A DNA stretch of 64,000 nt from an uncultured Flavobacteriaceae bacterium (GTDB taxonomy: Bacteria > Bacteroidota > Bacteroidia > Flavobacteriales > Flavobacteriaceae): contig CANMSA010000021.1 of assembly GCA_947500385.1 (NCBI GenBank), positions 1 to 64,000 of the forward strand, read 5' to 3'. The translations under genes and the position numbers were made by a program. Shown here one piece after another: positions 36,133-45,032 of the stretch. The notes below the pieces were generated by a model. The model was not told the origin of the DNA and did no database searches. It was given only the letters and a program-made list of their open reading frames with translations. Every line of letters begins with the position of its first letter. Position 1 is the stretch's first letter.

Positions 36133-36930
36133 TTATGGTCCGGTAACCGTGCCCAAGGCATACAACTGCTCCAGATTGGGCGATTCGCTGCCGCCAGCAG
36201 GTTCCAAGGTGATACCAAAGGCTTCAGAGGCATTGGCATTTGAAAGTGCGAATACGCGATTCTCATCTGTTTCAAATTCGCTCAACAATCCCACACTGGT
36301 CGGGGTCAAAGGATTTAAGGTCAAGGACCAAACCTGATACACCATTCCCTCGGGCGGGGTCGGTAAACCTTGTGCATCGATGAAGACTTTATTCTCGGCT
36401 TTGTTCCAATAGGCCTTTGCATAGGAATCTGGCGAGACCTGCTGCCCCCCTAGCGGAACAACAGTGATGTTTTTGTCCCGTAGACTGGTTAGCAGTGTTT
36501 CAGACTTTTCAAGCGACTGTTTTGCTTCAAAAATCTGTTTTTCCAAATCAGATCGTTGCTCTTCCACTACTTCAATACGAGACTGCAACTCTGTATTTTG
36601 ATCGTAGACATAAAACAATCCGGCCGCCAACAATAAAGAGGCAGCCCACCCAAGATAAGAAGGCCAAGGTGTCTTTTTTTCCTCCAGTTTCACCACTTTG
36701 GTTTCTTGCACTTCTTCCAATCTTGGAAGCACATGGTCAAAAGAGGCAACGGTTTTCGGAGCGGCCGTTTTGGACAAACTAAGAATAGACGCTTCGATCG
36801 CTTCGATCTCCGCCAAAATTTCTGGATGTGCCTTCGCATGCGTCGCTACCTCTCGGTTTTCACGTTCCGAAAGTTGGCCGGCCACATACAGCTCCAAGAT
36901 GCCTGACGCTATGTATTCTTGTACATCCAT
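36133..36930 (-). CDS. Anti-sigma factor, RskA type
   Basis: 265 residues from ATG 36930, which shares its A with the sigma-factor stop (TAATG). N-terminal zinc-finger-like segment (YIASGILELYVAGQLSERENREV), one membrane helix (YLGWAASLLLAAGLFYVY), a coiled coil (EEQRSDLEKQIFEAKQSLEK) and a C-terminal RskA domain (AKAYWNKAENKVFIDAQGL, PTSVGLLSEFE, FGITLEPAGGSESPNL). Holds the ECF sigma at the membrane until a signal arrives. Confidence 0.92.
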   Translation of the reverse strand: MDVQEYIASGILELYVAGQLSERENREVATHAKAHPEILAEIEAIEASILSLSKTAAPKTVASFDHVLPRLEEVQETKVVKLEEKKTPWPSYLGWAASLLLAAGLFYVYDQNTELQSRIEVVEEQRSDLEKQIFEAKQSLEKSETLLTSLRDKNITVVPLGGQQVSPDSYAKAYWNKAENKVFIDAQGLPTPPEGMVYQVWSLTLNPLTPTSVGLLSEFETDENRVFALSNANASEAFGITLEPAGGSESPNLEQLYALGTVTGP

Positions 36931-37463
36931 TACTTTTTCATATTCTCCCGTAACTGGGAAATACAACTTCTATTTCTGGTTTTAACGGTTCCCAAAGGTA
37001 TTTCTAGCTCTTCGGACACTTCTTTTTGGGTATATCCCTTAAAATATAACAGTTCTATCAACTCGATACATTTTTGTTTGAGCTTCTTGATCAAACGTCC
37101 AATTTCGTTCGTATCTACGGAACTTTCTTCTGAAATCTCCGATCTGTCAAGAATACCTACGAAGTAGTCTGCCGAAAGGTTCTTTTTTTGATCTTTATAG
37201 GTTTTAGAGCGCACTTCATCGATAGCGGTATTTCGTGCAATATTCAATAACCATGTAAAAAAACGCCCTTTTGAGGCATTGTAACTCTCCGCATTCTTCC
37301 AAACCTTTACAAATACATCTTGGCAAAGTTCGCTTGCCAACGTATCGTCTTTTACAATGGTGTTGATGACCCCGCAAATATTTTCCGCATACATCCCATA
37401 CAGCTTCTCAAAAGCTACGGTATCTCTTTGCTGAAAACGTGTTATTAAAGTCTCTAATTGCAT
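36930..37463 (-). CDS. ECF-type RNA polymerase sigma factor
   Basis: 177 residues. Region 2 (AFEKLYGMYAENICGVI, ELCQDVFVKVWKNAESYNAS, FFTWLLNIARNTAIDEVRS) and region 4 (ELLYFKGYTQKEVSEELEIP, LGTVKTRNRSCISQL) are complete. Co-translated with the anti-sigma. Likely directs its own operon and possibly the facing TonB/DUF4331 genes. Confidence 0.95.
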   Translation of the reverse strand: MQLETLITRFQQRDTVAFEKLYGMYAENICGVINTIVKDDTLASELCQDVFVKVWKNAESYNASKGRFFTWLLNIARNTAIDEVRSKTYKDQKKNLSADYFVGILDRSEISEESSVDTNEIGRLIKKLKQKCIELIELLYFKGYTQKEVSEELEIPLGTVKTRNRSCISQLRENMKK

Positions 37464-37572
37464 TGTTGCTCGCTACCGGTTGTTACCCGAATGACTAGTA
37501 CTTCAAATATAAATTTTAATCCTTAAAGGTTCCCTATGAGGTCTAACATATAATGCTATTCTCCTTCGCAAA

Positions 37573-39174
37573 CTAAGGAATCATCGATTTCAAATCTTCC
37601 AGTGTATTTGCTTCCTGTATTTTCTTGTCTTTTCGCCATCGCAAGATTCTTGGGAATCGGGTGGCCACACCGCTTTTATGTCTTTTTGAAAGGGCTATTC
37701 CTTCGAAAGCGATCTCGAACACCAATTCGGGGGTTACACTGCGAACCGGTCCGAAGCGTTCCAAGGTGTTTGCCTTTATAAACTTATCGACTTCTTTGAA
37801 TTCCGAATCGGTAAGTCCTGAGTACGCTTTGGCAAAGGTAACCAAGGTGCGTTTCCCATCCTCGTTCGTATCCCATAGGGCAAAAGTATAATCGGTAAAT
37901 AAATTGCTCCTACGCCCGTGACCTCTCATGGCATAGGTCAATACCGCATCTATGGTCAACGGATCTACCTTCCATTTCCACCAATCGCCTTTTTTCCTTC
38001 CGACCAAATAAGGCGAGTCTTTGCGTTTGATCATCAAACCTTCGCTTCGCACCTCCCTTGAACGGGACCGTTCGGCCGCAGCGGCCTTCCAACTTGAAAA
38101 CTGCATGGTTTCCGATAAATGCAATACCGGGAGGTCGTTCTTTACATCGGTATATAACTTCTCTAAAACAGCCCTTCGTTCGGAAAAAGGTTTTGACCGC
38201 ATATCGGCCCCTTCCCACTCCAAAATATCATAGGCCTTCAAAACAACAGGGGTTTTAGTCAGCAAGGCTTTTGTGACATTTTTCCGTCCTATTCTGGTTT
38301 GTAGCGCGTTAAAAGTACCGATCACACCTTCTGAAAAGGGTAAAATTTCCCCATCAAGGACCGTCCCGTTCGGGATGCGACCTACCAACGCTTTAAACTC
38401 CGGATATTTATCGGTTACCAATTCCTCTCCCCTGCTCCAAACGAATAGCTCGTTTTCACGCACAACAACTTGTGATCGAATACCGTCCCATTTGTGTTCG
38501 GCAAACCACTCTGTGGGTTCGCCAAGGTCTTCCACGGCATCCTCGATGGCATAGGCCAGGTAAAAAGGATACGGTTTGGACAAATAATCGGAAGGATTCT
38601 CCTTTAAAACCAGTACTTCAAACGTGATTTGCGCCGGTTTCCAATCTCCCATTAACTTATATGCCAATACATCTTCATCAATTCCGGTTGCCTTTGACAA
38701 GGCACGGGTCATCAATTTTTGACTTATGCCGATCCGAAAACCACCTGTCATCAATTTATTGAAAACAAAGCGTTCGTAATACCCTAGCTGTCGCCAATTC
38801 TCATGTAAATATGCTTTCTTCTCATCCTCGTTTTTTGCTTTTAGCAGTAGCATCTCCTCTAAAAACGCCGTAAGTGATTTGGTCGTTTCTTTTTTCCCTG
38901 CCGGAATAATTAGTGCAATCGTTTCGGCCAAATCCCCTACAATATGGTACGATTCTTCAAAAAGCCATAAGGGGATATTCGCCAGCTCCGTTGCCCATTC
39001 TCGTAACAAAGTGGTATTTACGGGGCGGGGCGGACGTCGATGCGACAAAATGGCAATCGTCCATACTTTATCACTATCACTCGCCTTTTGAAAGTACGAC
39101 GCCAAAGCGGCCACTTTGGTGTTGGTTTTATTGGTACTGTCCAATGTTTTTATAAGGGCTGCAAAGTCTTTCAT
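37573..39174 (-). CDS. ATP-dependent DNA ligase
   Basis: 533 residues. Adenylation motif EHKWDGIRSQ with Lys228, downstream LVTDKYPEF, GTVLDGEIL, RSEGLMIKRKDSPYL and KWKVDPLTIDAVL. An N-terminal helical domain (1-200) precedes it, as in the ligase-B/LigC-like bacterial group. Joins nicks with ATP. The start overlaps the exonuclease stop by 4 bases. In many bacteria this pair also includes an Lhr-type helicase and PdeM; neither is in the window. Confidence 0.93.
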   Translation of the reverse strand: MKDFAALIKTLDSTNKTNTKVAALASYFQKASDSDKVWTIAILSHRRPPRPVNTTLLREWATELANIPLWLFEESYHIVGDLAETIALIIPAGKKETTKSLTAFLEEMLLLKAKNEDEKKAYLHENWRQLGYYERFVFNKLMTGGFRIGISQKLMTRALSKATGIDEDVLAYKLMGDWKPAQITFEVLVLKENPSDYLSKPYPFYLAYAIEDAVEDLGEPTEWFAEHKWDGIRSQVVVRENELFVWSRGEELVTDKYPEFKALVGRIPNGTVLDGEILPFSEGVIGTFNALQTRIGRKNVTKALLTKTPVVLKAYDILEWEGADMRSKPFSERRAVLEKLYTDVKNDLPVLHLSETMQFSSWKAAAAERSRSREVRSEGLMIKRKDSPYLVGRKKGDWWKWKVDPLTIDAVLTYAMRGHGRRSNLFTDYTFALWDTNEDGKRTLVTFAKAYSGLTDSEFKEVDKFIKANTLERFGPVRSVTPELVFEIAFEGIALSKRHKSGVATRFPRILRWRKDKKIQEANTLEDLKSMIP

Positions 39175-40196
39175 GCGTTGGCCTGCGTTTCTTTTGTCGT
39201 TTCCATCTCGGCCAATTCGCCCTCGAACTGTGTTTTTTCGGTGCGTGCATCGTACCCCAACTCCCGCAAATACCGGGCAAATATGTCGGTATACCCATGG
39301 GTCGCAATGACTTTTTCACATCCACTTGCCGCTACACTTTGCAACAATCCGTCCCAATCACAGTGATCGGACAACACAAAACCTTTGTCTATCGCCCTGC
39401 GCCTTCGTGCCCCGCGAAAGGTCATCCAACCACTGGCCGAAGCGGTTACGTAAGGCACCATTTTTCGAATCCATGTACTGCCGTGAGCGGAGGGTGGTGC
39501 CAGAACGATCGCGCCCTTAAAATCTTCTTTCTTGCTGTCTTTGGTAATCAATCTGGTTTTAGGCATCTCGACCATGGGACGAATTACCTCGGTCATATTC
39601 TCAATGGCACCATGCGTCAGAATCGGCCCAATACCCGGATCTAGATGTTTTAACAATCGTTGTGCCTTCCCTAGTGAATATCCGAATAGAATGGAAGTAT
39701 TGCCATCGGCCTTATTGGCGGACCACCAATCATTGATATCCGCCATAACGGTTTCCTGGGGCATCCATTTAAAAGCTGGTAATCCAAAGGTACATTCGGT
39801 AATAAACGTATGGCACTTTACGGATTCGAAAGGTGTGGCAACCCCATCATCCTCAATTTTATAGTCTCCTGTAAAGACCCAAACTTCGCCCTTATATGAT
39901 ACTCGTACCTGCGAAGCGCCTACAATATGCCCGGCCGGATGCAAGGAAAAAGTAACCCCATTTATCTGAAAAGTCTCTCCCCATTCCTTTCCAGAAACCG
40001 TGATAGCACCCAAACGATGTTTTATGATCGGAATGTTTCTATGATGGGTAATATATTGCTTGTGGCCCCAGCGGGAGTGGTCGGAATGCCCATGTGTAAT
40101 AATGGCCTTTTCCACAGGCTTCCAAGGGTCTAAATACACATCGGCCTGCGCACAGTAAATACCTTTATCGTTAAAAACTAGCAAGGGCTGCTTCAT
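39171..40196 (-). CDS. Ligase-associated MBL-fold exonuclease
   Basis: 341 residues. Metallo-beta-lactamase motif ITHGHSDHSRWG (HxHxDH), HPAGHIVGASQVRV, VFTGDYKIEDDGVA and the C-terminal LSDHCDWDGLL and VIATHGYT are those of the ligase-associated DNA exonuclease family. Predicted DNA end processing before sealing. First gene of the two-gene transcript. Confidence 0.92.
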   Translation of the reverse strand: MKQPLLVFNDKGIYCAQADVYLDPWKPVEKAIITHGHSDHSRWGHKQYITHHRNIPIIKHRLGAITVSGKEWGETFQINGVTFSLHPAGHIVGASQVRVSYKGEVWVFTGDYKIEDDGVATPFESVKCHTFITECTFGLPAFKWMPQETVMADINDWWSANKADGNTSILFGYSLGKAQRLLKHLDPGIGPILTHGAIENMTEVIRPMVEMPKTRLITKDSKKEDFKGAIVLAPPSAHGSTWIRKMVPYVTASASGWMTFRGARRRRAIDKGFVLSDHCDWDGLLQSVAASGCEKVIATHGYTDIFARYLRELGYDARTEKTQFEGELAEMETTKETQANA

Positions 40197-40286
40197 GAAA
40201 GATCGATTAAAAACTAACTAGCATTCAAGTTAGGGAATACATGCAGTAAGCGCAATATTCCATCCTATTATTTACCCCGCTGTTCT

Positions 40287-40724
40287 TTAATAAAACAGCT
40301 TGAAACAACTGAGCACAAACAACCAACTCCATAAAACGGTGCGTATCCAATTAAGGCCTACCAATCTGTTTAACAGTACGGGCGTGGCAGCACCTTTTGA
40401 AATCTTTGAGTGCATGGGAACGAATTGGGCAAAGGTACTAACCCATACCCCTACGATCAATATGATACTGGTGGCCGTATACCAATTGATCGCTTCATAT
40501 AACTGGAGTATTCCTGTAATCAGTTGCCCAAAAATCAACGGGATTACGAGAATCGCTATTCTTTTGGTATAGGTTTCATGCCATGCCAACAATTTTTTGT
40601 CAGCGTAGTATTTAAAACTGGGGTACACGATCAGCTGCACCATCCAAATCAATACAAGTAGGCCAAGATCGAACAGGAAGCGGCTCCCGTCAAGATAGCT
40701 CAATAAAAGTGTTATTTTAGACAT
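40287..40724 (-). CDS. Four-TM membrane protein, end of photolyase operon
   Basis: 145 residues with about four membrane helices (FLFDLGLLVLIWMVQLIV, IAILVIPLIFGQLITGIL, SIILIVGVWVSTFAQFV, TVLWSWLFVLSCFKLFY). No family recognised. Its start overlaps the photolyase stop by 8 bases, so it is translated with that operon. Homologues next to photolyases would confirm a link. Confidence 0.75.
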   Translation of the reverse strand: MSKITLLLSYLDGSRFLFDLGLLVLIWMVQLIVYPSFKYYADKKLLAWHETYTKRIAILVIPLIFGQLITGILQLYEAINWYTATSIILIVGVWVSTFAQFVPMHSKISKGAATPVLLNRLVGLNWIRTVLWSWLFVLSCFKLFY

Positions 40725-42198
40725 CTAAACCGTTTAAATAAGCTTCCGCTTTTTCAGTATGGGTATTTTTTTTGTCTTCGCTCATTTTATCATAGGTCCG
40801 CACCAACATTCCCAAACGGGGATTTCCCAAGAAAAAATCGCGATGTACATTCATAAACCGCCAAAACAAGCCATCCCAAATGGCTTGCCAATCGCCTTTG
40901 GGGTAATTGCTCATTTTCATGAGATAGTTGCTCCCGCTGATATATGGTTTGGTAGACATGAGACCACCATCGGCATATTGGCTCATTCCGTATATATTTG
41001 GGACCATGACCCAATCATAGGCATCTATAAAAAGTTCCATAAACCATTGGTACACGGCATCGGGATCAAACTCGCAGAGCACCATAAAATTCCCAAGGAC
41101 CATCAACCGTTCTATATGATGGCAATATCCGGTTCCGAGTACTTTTTTAATGGTCTGATCAATGGGGTAGATCCCAGTTGTTCCGGTATAAAAACTTTTT
41201 GGAATCTTGCGCTTAAAACCCCAAAAATTCTTGGTTCGTTCATCGGTACCCCTGGCAATATACACCCCTCTGATGAATTCGCGCCAGCTGACTATTTGTC
41301 GTACAAAACCTTCTGTTGAATTAATAGGCACGCTATTCTCCGCCGCAAAAGCCAAGCTTTTTTGAAGCACTATTTCCGGCGTCAACAATCCCGTATTCAG
41401 CATTGGGGTGAGTACGCTGTGGTGTAAAATGGAGTTTTCGGCCACGATCGCATCTTCATAGGGGCCAAATTCCATAAATCGGTATTCCAAAAACGCATCT
41501 AACCAGCTTACTGATGTTTTAAAATTTATGGGGTACAGTGGCTGCGTTCCCAAATGCCCATAATTATTGGGGAAATGTGTTTCTACATAGCTTTTTGCTT
41601 CCCTAAAATAACGATCTGCATCGGGGTATTGAATGGCAGGAGGTACTTTTTTTGATGGGTACTTCTTTCTATTTTCCGTATCATAGGTCCATTTTCCACC
41701 TGTTGGGTTGCCTTCCCCATCTATAAGGATGGCTCTTGTTTTTCGTTCGTCTTTATAAAAACTGGTTTGGAAGTACTTCTTTTTCTCTTTTTTAAAAAAA
41801 GTGCTCAAATCTGTTTTTGTATTCAACCACATGGGAGAATCGTACCACTGTATGGCTATTCCCAATGCGTTTCCTTTGGCAAGTCGTTTTTCCAACCAAT
41901 CATCTGTAGGGTCTATGCAATGTACCGTATTGCAGCCTTGTTCCTTGAGGAACGGGATTAACACCCGAACATCGGAGCGCTTGTCCAGCGTTTCTATATA
42001 GTGTACTTCCAGGCCTTTTTCCTTTAAGTAGGTCTCATAGCACTTCATGGTCGCTCTATGGTAGGCGATTTTTTGTTTGTGAAACGGATATTGTTTAAAA
42101 AACAGGTATTCCTCCACCAGATATATGGGAATATTTTTTGAAAGAACAGGGTGGTCTTCAAAAAGTTGGTGGGGAAATAAAACTGCTATTTCGTTCAT
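40717..42198 (-). CDS. Cryptochrome/photolyase, DPRP type
   Basis: 493 residues from ATG 42198, which overlaps the DUF2256 stop as ATGA; a start at 42219 would be 7 codons longer. N-terminal antenna-type domain ([26 protein letters not shown]), linker, and C-terminal FAD domain ([66 protein letters not shown]). This is the deoxyribodipyrimidine-photolyase-related group that in PhrB carries a 4Fe-4S cluster. The C-terminal Cys cluster of PhrB is not seen here; [18 protein letters not shown] has no cysteine. Repair of (6-4) or CPD lesions by light is likely, but the lesion is not decidable. Confidence 0.9.
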   Translation of the reverse strand: MNEIAVLFPHQLFEDHPVLSKNIPIYLVEEYLFFKQYPFHKQKIAYHRATMKCYETYLKEKGLEVHYIETLDKRSDVRVLIPFLKEQGCNTVHCIDPTDDWLEKRLAKGNALGIAIQWYDSPMWLNTKTDLSTFFKKEKKKYFQTSFYKDERKTRAILIDGEGNPTGGKWTYDTENRKKYPSKKVPPAIQYPDADRYFREAKSYVETHFPNNYGHLGTQPLYPINFKTSVSWLDAFLEYRFMEFGPYEDAIVAENSILHHSVLTPMLNTGLLTPEIVLQKSLAFAAENSVPINSTEGFVRQIVSWREFIRGVYIARGTDERTKNFWGFKRKIPKSFYTGTTGIYPIDQTIKKVLGTGYCHHIERLMVLGNFMVLCEFDPDAVYQWFMELFIDAYDWVMVPNIYGMSQYADGGLMSTKPYISGSNYLMKMSNYPKGDWQAIWDGLFWRFMNVHRDFFLGNPRLGMLVRTYDKMSEDKKNTHTEKAEAYLNGLDV

Positions 42199-42329
42199 AT
42201 TCGTTTGTTTCTTCGACATTTTTCACTGCAATATTTGACTTCTTCCCAATTCTTCTCCCATTTTTTGCGCCAACGAAAAGGCCTTTTGCAAACCGGACAC
42301 TCTTTTTCGGGAAGGTGTTCCTTTTTCAT
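42195..42329 (-). CDS. DUF2256 zinc-finger-like peptide
   Basis: 44 residues from ATG 42329. Four cysteines in two CxxC/CxxxC pairs (ECPVCKRPF and YCSEKCRRN) with a tryptophan-rich middle ([14 protein letters not shown]) is the DUF2256 signature. DUF2256 genes are frequently beside photolyase/cryptochrome genes; function unknown. It overlaps the flavin reductase stop (ATGA) on one side and the photolyase start (ATGA) on the other, giving a coupled chain. Confidence 0.93.
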   Translation of the reverse strand: MKKEHLPEKECPVCKRPFRWRKKWEKNWEEVKYCSEKCRRNKRI

Positions 42330-42982
42330 TTCTTTTTAGTGAAATTCGGTACTTCGTTCGCCCTGGCATATGGAAATCTCGCCAATTTATGAAGTCCGTA
42401 GTAGGTGTTCAAACCAGAGATACCCACTTCGTTAATTGCTGCCAAATCGATATCGTCCTCCGCACTAAAAACCTCTTTGGATACGAGCACATGTTGTATC
42501 TCTCCAATCACCATAATGGTCTTGTTTGCTTTGATAGGAATCGCTTCTTTAAATTCCATTCCTAATTTCAGGTTACTTTCGGCCACAAAGGGTGCCTCGA
42601 AACCTTCAATATATTCCTCTTCAAAAGCACAGGCATTGAATTCCGAAGTAGAATCGTCGAACTTCGCAGAGGTATAATGCGCTCTTTCGATCATTCCTTC
42701 ATGAATGTGGTTGATGGTATACTGCTTATTGTGTAAGAGATTTTCATAGGTATGCCTGGGCACCTCACCGGTAGGCCTTAAAATAAATGCCTGCAGGGGC
42801 GGGTTCGAGCCTAAATGAAAAACGGAATTAAAAACCGCCAAGTTCGTGATACCCTTCGCCGAAATACTCCCGATCAAATTTGCCGATTTAATTCCTGAAA
42901 CCGCATTGATCAGCAGTAACCGTTTTACACGATCAAGCGCTTCAATCGCATTCTTCGTGTAGTGAATGTTTTTACTATGCAT
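42326..42982 (-). CDS. Flavin reductase-like protein
   Basis: 218 residues. The FMN-binding split-barrel pattern is visible: [51 protein letters not shown] and a closing [21 protein letters not shown]. Family members reduce flavin with NAD(P)H or bind FMN. Inference: may provide reduced flavin to the two photolyase-like proteins. Overlaps the upstream photolyase-like stop by 8 bases and the DUF2256 start by 4. Confidence 0.85.
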   Translation of the reverse strand: MHSKNIHYTKNAIEALDRVKRLLLINAVSGIKSANLIGSISAKGITNLAVFNSVFHLGSNPPLQAFILRPTGEVPRHTYENLLHNKQYTINHIHEGMIERAHYTSAKFDDSTSEFNACAFEEEYIEGFEAPFVAESNLKLGMEFKEAIPIKANKTIMVIGEIQHVLVSKEVFSAEDDIDLAAINEVGISGLNTYYGLHKLARFPYARANEVPNFTKKK

Positions 42983-44099
42983 ACCTAAGCTGTTTTTTAC
43001 ACTTTTTCCAAAACCCGAAAAAAGAGGGGAAGTATCCTTCTACTTCAAACATCCAATCTCTCGATTCTTTAATTCCTTGGTAATGATTGTTCGTCGGGTG
43101 CTCTTTATAGTATATTTCGGTAGTCGGATATTGTTCTATCAGGTCCTGGAACTGTCCCACATACAATTGTGCTTTGTGTATATTCTTCGTGAGGGCTATC
43201 ATAAAATCAATCGCCTTTTGAGAAACCGGATATTTCTGAAAAAAGGACGGTTCCAAGAGGACCACCCTGTTGGCCTGTATCTCTTTTTTCCAAAGCGGGT
43301 CAAGATTGTAATAATTATAGATCAATAGGGGCAGTTCAGGATCGATTCGCAAGGGGAGCATCTGCATGGGAAGCGGCGTTTTTAATTTTGGCACTTCGGT
43401 AAGTAGCAGGCTTTTGGGTATTTCAAGGGTGCCAAATTCCTCATACCCCACATCTAAAAAGGTATCCCGTTGATCGGTATAACAGAACTTATTGATGTTT
43501 TCCTGATTCGCATAGTACTTCTTATTACTATTACTGCCCGCTACCCATTGCCAGCTCAGGGCATTGCTTGCCCAATCACCGTCCAATAGATGATAGTACA
43601 TCCATTGTGCCGGTATTTTCCAGTGACTCTGCCCTACATTACAGGCAATCGAAGCGATGTACATTCGAAGATGGTTGTGCAGATATCCGGATTCATAAAA
43701 CCCTCGGATTGCACCGTCGATGGCCGTAATACCCGTTTCTGCACGCAATAAACCCATAGGCATTTCATGATTGGAAATGCCGTTTTGGCGCTGTTTAAGG
43801 TCATCATCGATCAAGGTACCTTTGGCAATCCATACCTGTTGCCAATAGTCGCGCCATGCCAATTCTTGCACAAATTTTTCGATGGCCGATAGGGAATATC
43901 CTTGTGCGATTACTTTTTCAAAAACTTGTTTCGTAGAGATAACTCCCCTTGAAATATAGGGCGATAGATAGGAGACCGCTCCATCGATAAAATTTCTAGT
44001 AGGTCCATACTTTATCGGGTCAAGGGTTTCTATACGGTCTAGAATGGCAGCGTATAAGGTGGGGAAGTCCGGGGTAGCAATGTTTAAAGGCCTTGCCAC
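42975..44099 (-). CDS. Photolyase-like protein with FAD domain first
   Basis: 374 residues. The first 230 are a photolyase FAD-binding domain: ARWDYW-type AWRDYWQQVW at 81-90, HNHLRMYIAS at 141-150 and DGDWASNALSWQWVAG at 173-188. There is no N-terminal antenna domain. Instead the C-terminal 120 residues begin LPLLIYNYYNLDPLW and contain LLEPSFFQKYPVSQKAI (281-297), which resembles [18 protein letters not shown] in the antenna domain of the DPRP photolyase two genes on. The order of domains thus appears reversed. Repair activity cannot be inferred. Start shares a base with the TIGR03643 stop. Confidence 0.85.
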   Translation of the reverse strand: MARPLNIATPDFPTLYAAILDRIETLDPIKYGPTRNFIDGAVSYLSPYISRGVISTKQVFEKVIAQGYSLSAIEKFVQELAWRDYWQQVWIAKGTLIDDDLKQRQNGISNHEMPMGLLRAETGITAIDGAIRGFYESGYLHNHLRMYIASIACNVGQSHWKIPAQWMYYHLLDGDWASNALSWQWVAGSNSNKKYYANQENINKFCYTDQRDTFLDVGYEEFGTLEIPKSLLLTEVPKLKTPLPMQMLPLRIDPELPLLIYNYYNLDPLWKKEIQANRVVLLEPSFFQKYPVSQKAIDFMIALTKNIHKAQLYVGQFQDLIEQYPTTEIYYKEHPTNNHYQGIKESRDWMFEVEGYFPSFFGFWKKCKKQLRYA

Positions 44100-44431
44100 T
44101 AACGTTTGCTTATTTTATTTCCGGAAATCGCCTTTTGTCTGGAGCATTTAAACCGAACAATCTCTGAACTACGTTTTTTTAAATGTTTTTGGCTTACACC
44201 AGAATTCACGCGTTTTCTCCATAATTTAAAACTTGAGAGTTTCAAATTGGCTCGCATTAATTTAATTACTTCTTTTTCCGGAAGTCCGAATTGGTATTCT
44301 ATGGCCTCGAAGGTGGTACGATCTTCCCAGGCCATTTCTATGATACGATCTAGTTGTCGATCCGTGAAGGTCGGTTGGCCGGTAGTTGCCAGTACTTTTT
44401 GTTTAGCATCTTTTGGGTTACCGGCCTTCAC
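44099..44431 (-). CDS. TIGR03643/DUF2805 family protein
   Basis: 110 residues. The core DRIIEMAWEDRTTFEAIEYQ, FGLPEKEVIKLMR and SFKLWRKRVN is the TIGR03643 pattern, a small HTH-like domain found beside photolyase genes in Proteobacteria and Bacteroidota. The 40-residue basic tail (KKRSSEIVRFKCSRQKAI) is less conserved. DNA binding is inference. 16 bp after the upstream small gene, one base overlap with the next. Confidence 0.85.
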   Translation of the reverse strand: MKAGNPKDAKQKVLATTGQPTFTDRQLDRIIEMAWEDRTTFEAIEYQFGLPEKEVIKLMRANLKLSSFKLWRKRVNSGVSQKHLKKRSSEIVRFKCSRQKAISGNKISKR

Positions 44432-44447
44432 AATTTTTTAATTTTTA

Positions 44448-44669
44448 CTAAGAATTAAGATTTCCTTTTAATCGCTTGTCTACTTTTTGCTTGAGCACCG
44501 TCAAACGCTTCATCGTGTCCATTAATGAAGGATCTTTATCTACTTTATATATTTCGTTCAGTTCGAGGATGAGTGCCTTCGCTTCTCTAGAATAAGAGAC
44601 CCTATCACTGGTGCTCATTCCCGATTTCTTTCGAGACTCAAACTCTTGAACCCTTTCCATTAAATCCAT
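44448..44669 (-). CDS. Small helical protein, hypothetical
   Basis: 73 residues. All-helical and charged (MERVQEFESRKKSGMSTSDR, EAKALILELNEIYKVDKDPS, MKRLTVLKQKVDKRLKG). No family recognised. First gene of the photolyase operon by spacing. Confidence 0.7.
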   Translation of the reverse strand: MDLMERVQEFESRKKSGMSTSDRVSYSREAKALILELNEIYKVDKDPSLMDTMKRLTVLKQKVDKRLKGNLNS

Positions 44670-44716
44670 GCTATACTTGTTGTTTGCTTTTTACTATTTA
44701 CGACCCAAGTATATGA

Positions 44717-44884
44717 CTAATTATTAAGCTTTACAATTTGTTTCATGATTTCCTCTGCTTCGAAGGCTTTTTCATCGCTCATCTTTCGGTTGGAAGTTGA
44801 TAATTTGTAAGCCTCCTCTGTTAATTTCTTATACTTCTCCTGAAGGATCTCTAATTCCGTTTTTTTCTTGAATAATCCGAACAT
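44717..44884 (-). CDS. Lacal_2735 family small protein
   Basis: 55 residues from the second Met (44884; a Met 6 codons upstream is possible). FGLFKKKTELEILQEKYKKL and EEAYKLSTSNRKMSDEKAFE match the Lacal_2735 family of flavobacterial small proteins, which are helical and uncharacterised. 47 bp before the photolyase operon. Confidence 0.82.
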   Translation of the reverse strand: MFGLFKKKTELEILQEKYKKLTEEAYKLSTSNRKMSDEKAFEAEEIMKQIVKLNN

Positions 44885-45032
44885 AACCACCTCTTTTAAC
44901 AAGTATTGCTACCTTATTAGATGTAACCAAGATACAAATTGTTTAACAATTTAAAAAATACATTAAACAAAAATGATTTTTAACGTTTCTCGTTATGCCG
45001 AACATGCATAAATCGTTTGTGAACGGTATGCT

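Noticed and set aside
35998-36243. 81-codon frame between the TonB receptor and anti-sigma gene
   Set aside because: It is largely antisense to the anti-sigma C-terminus and has no recognisable features or start signal.
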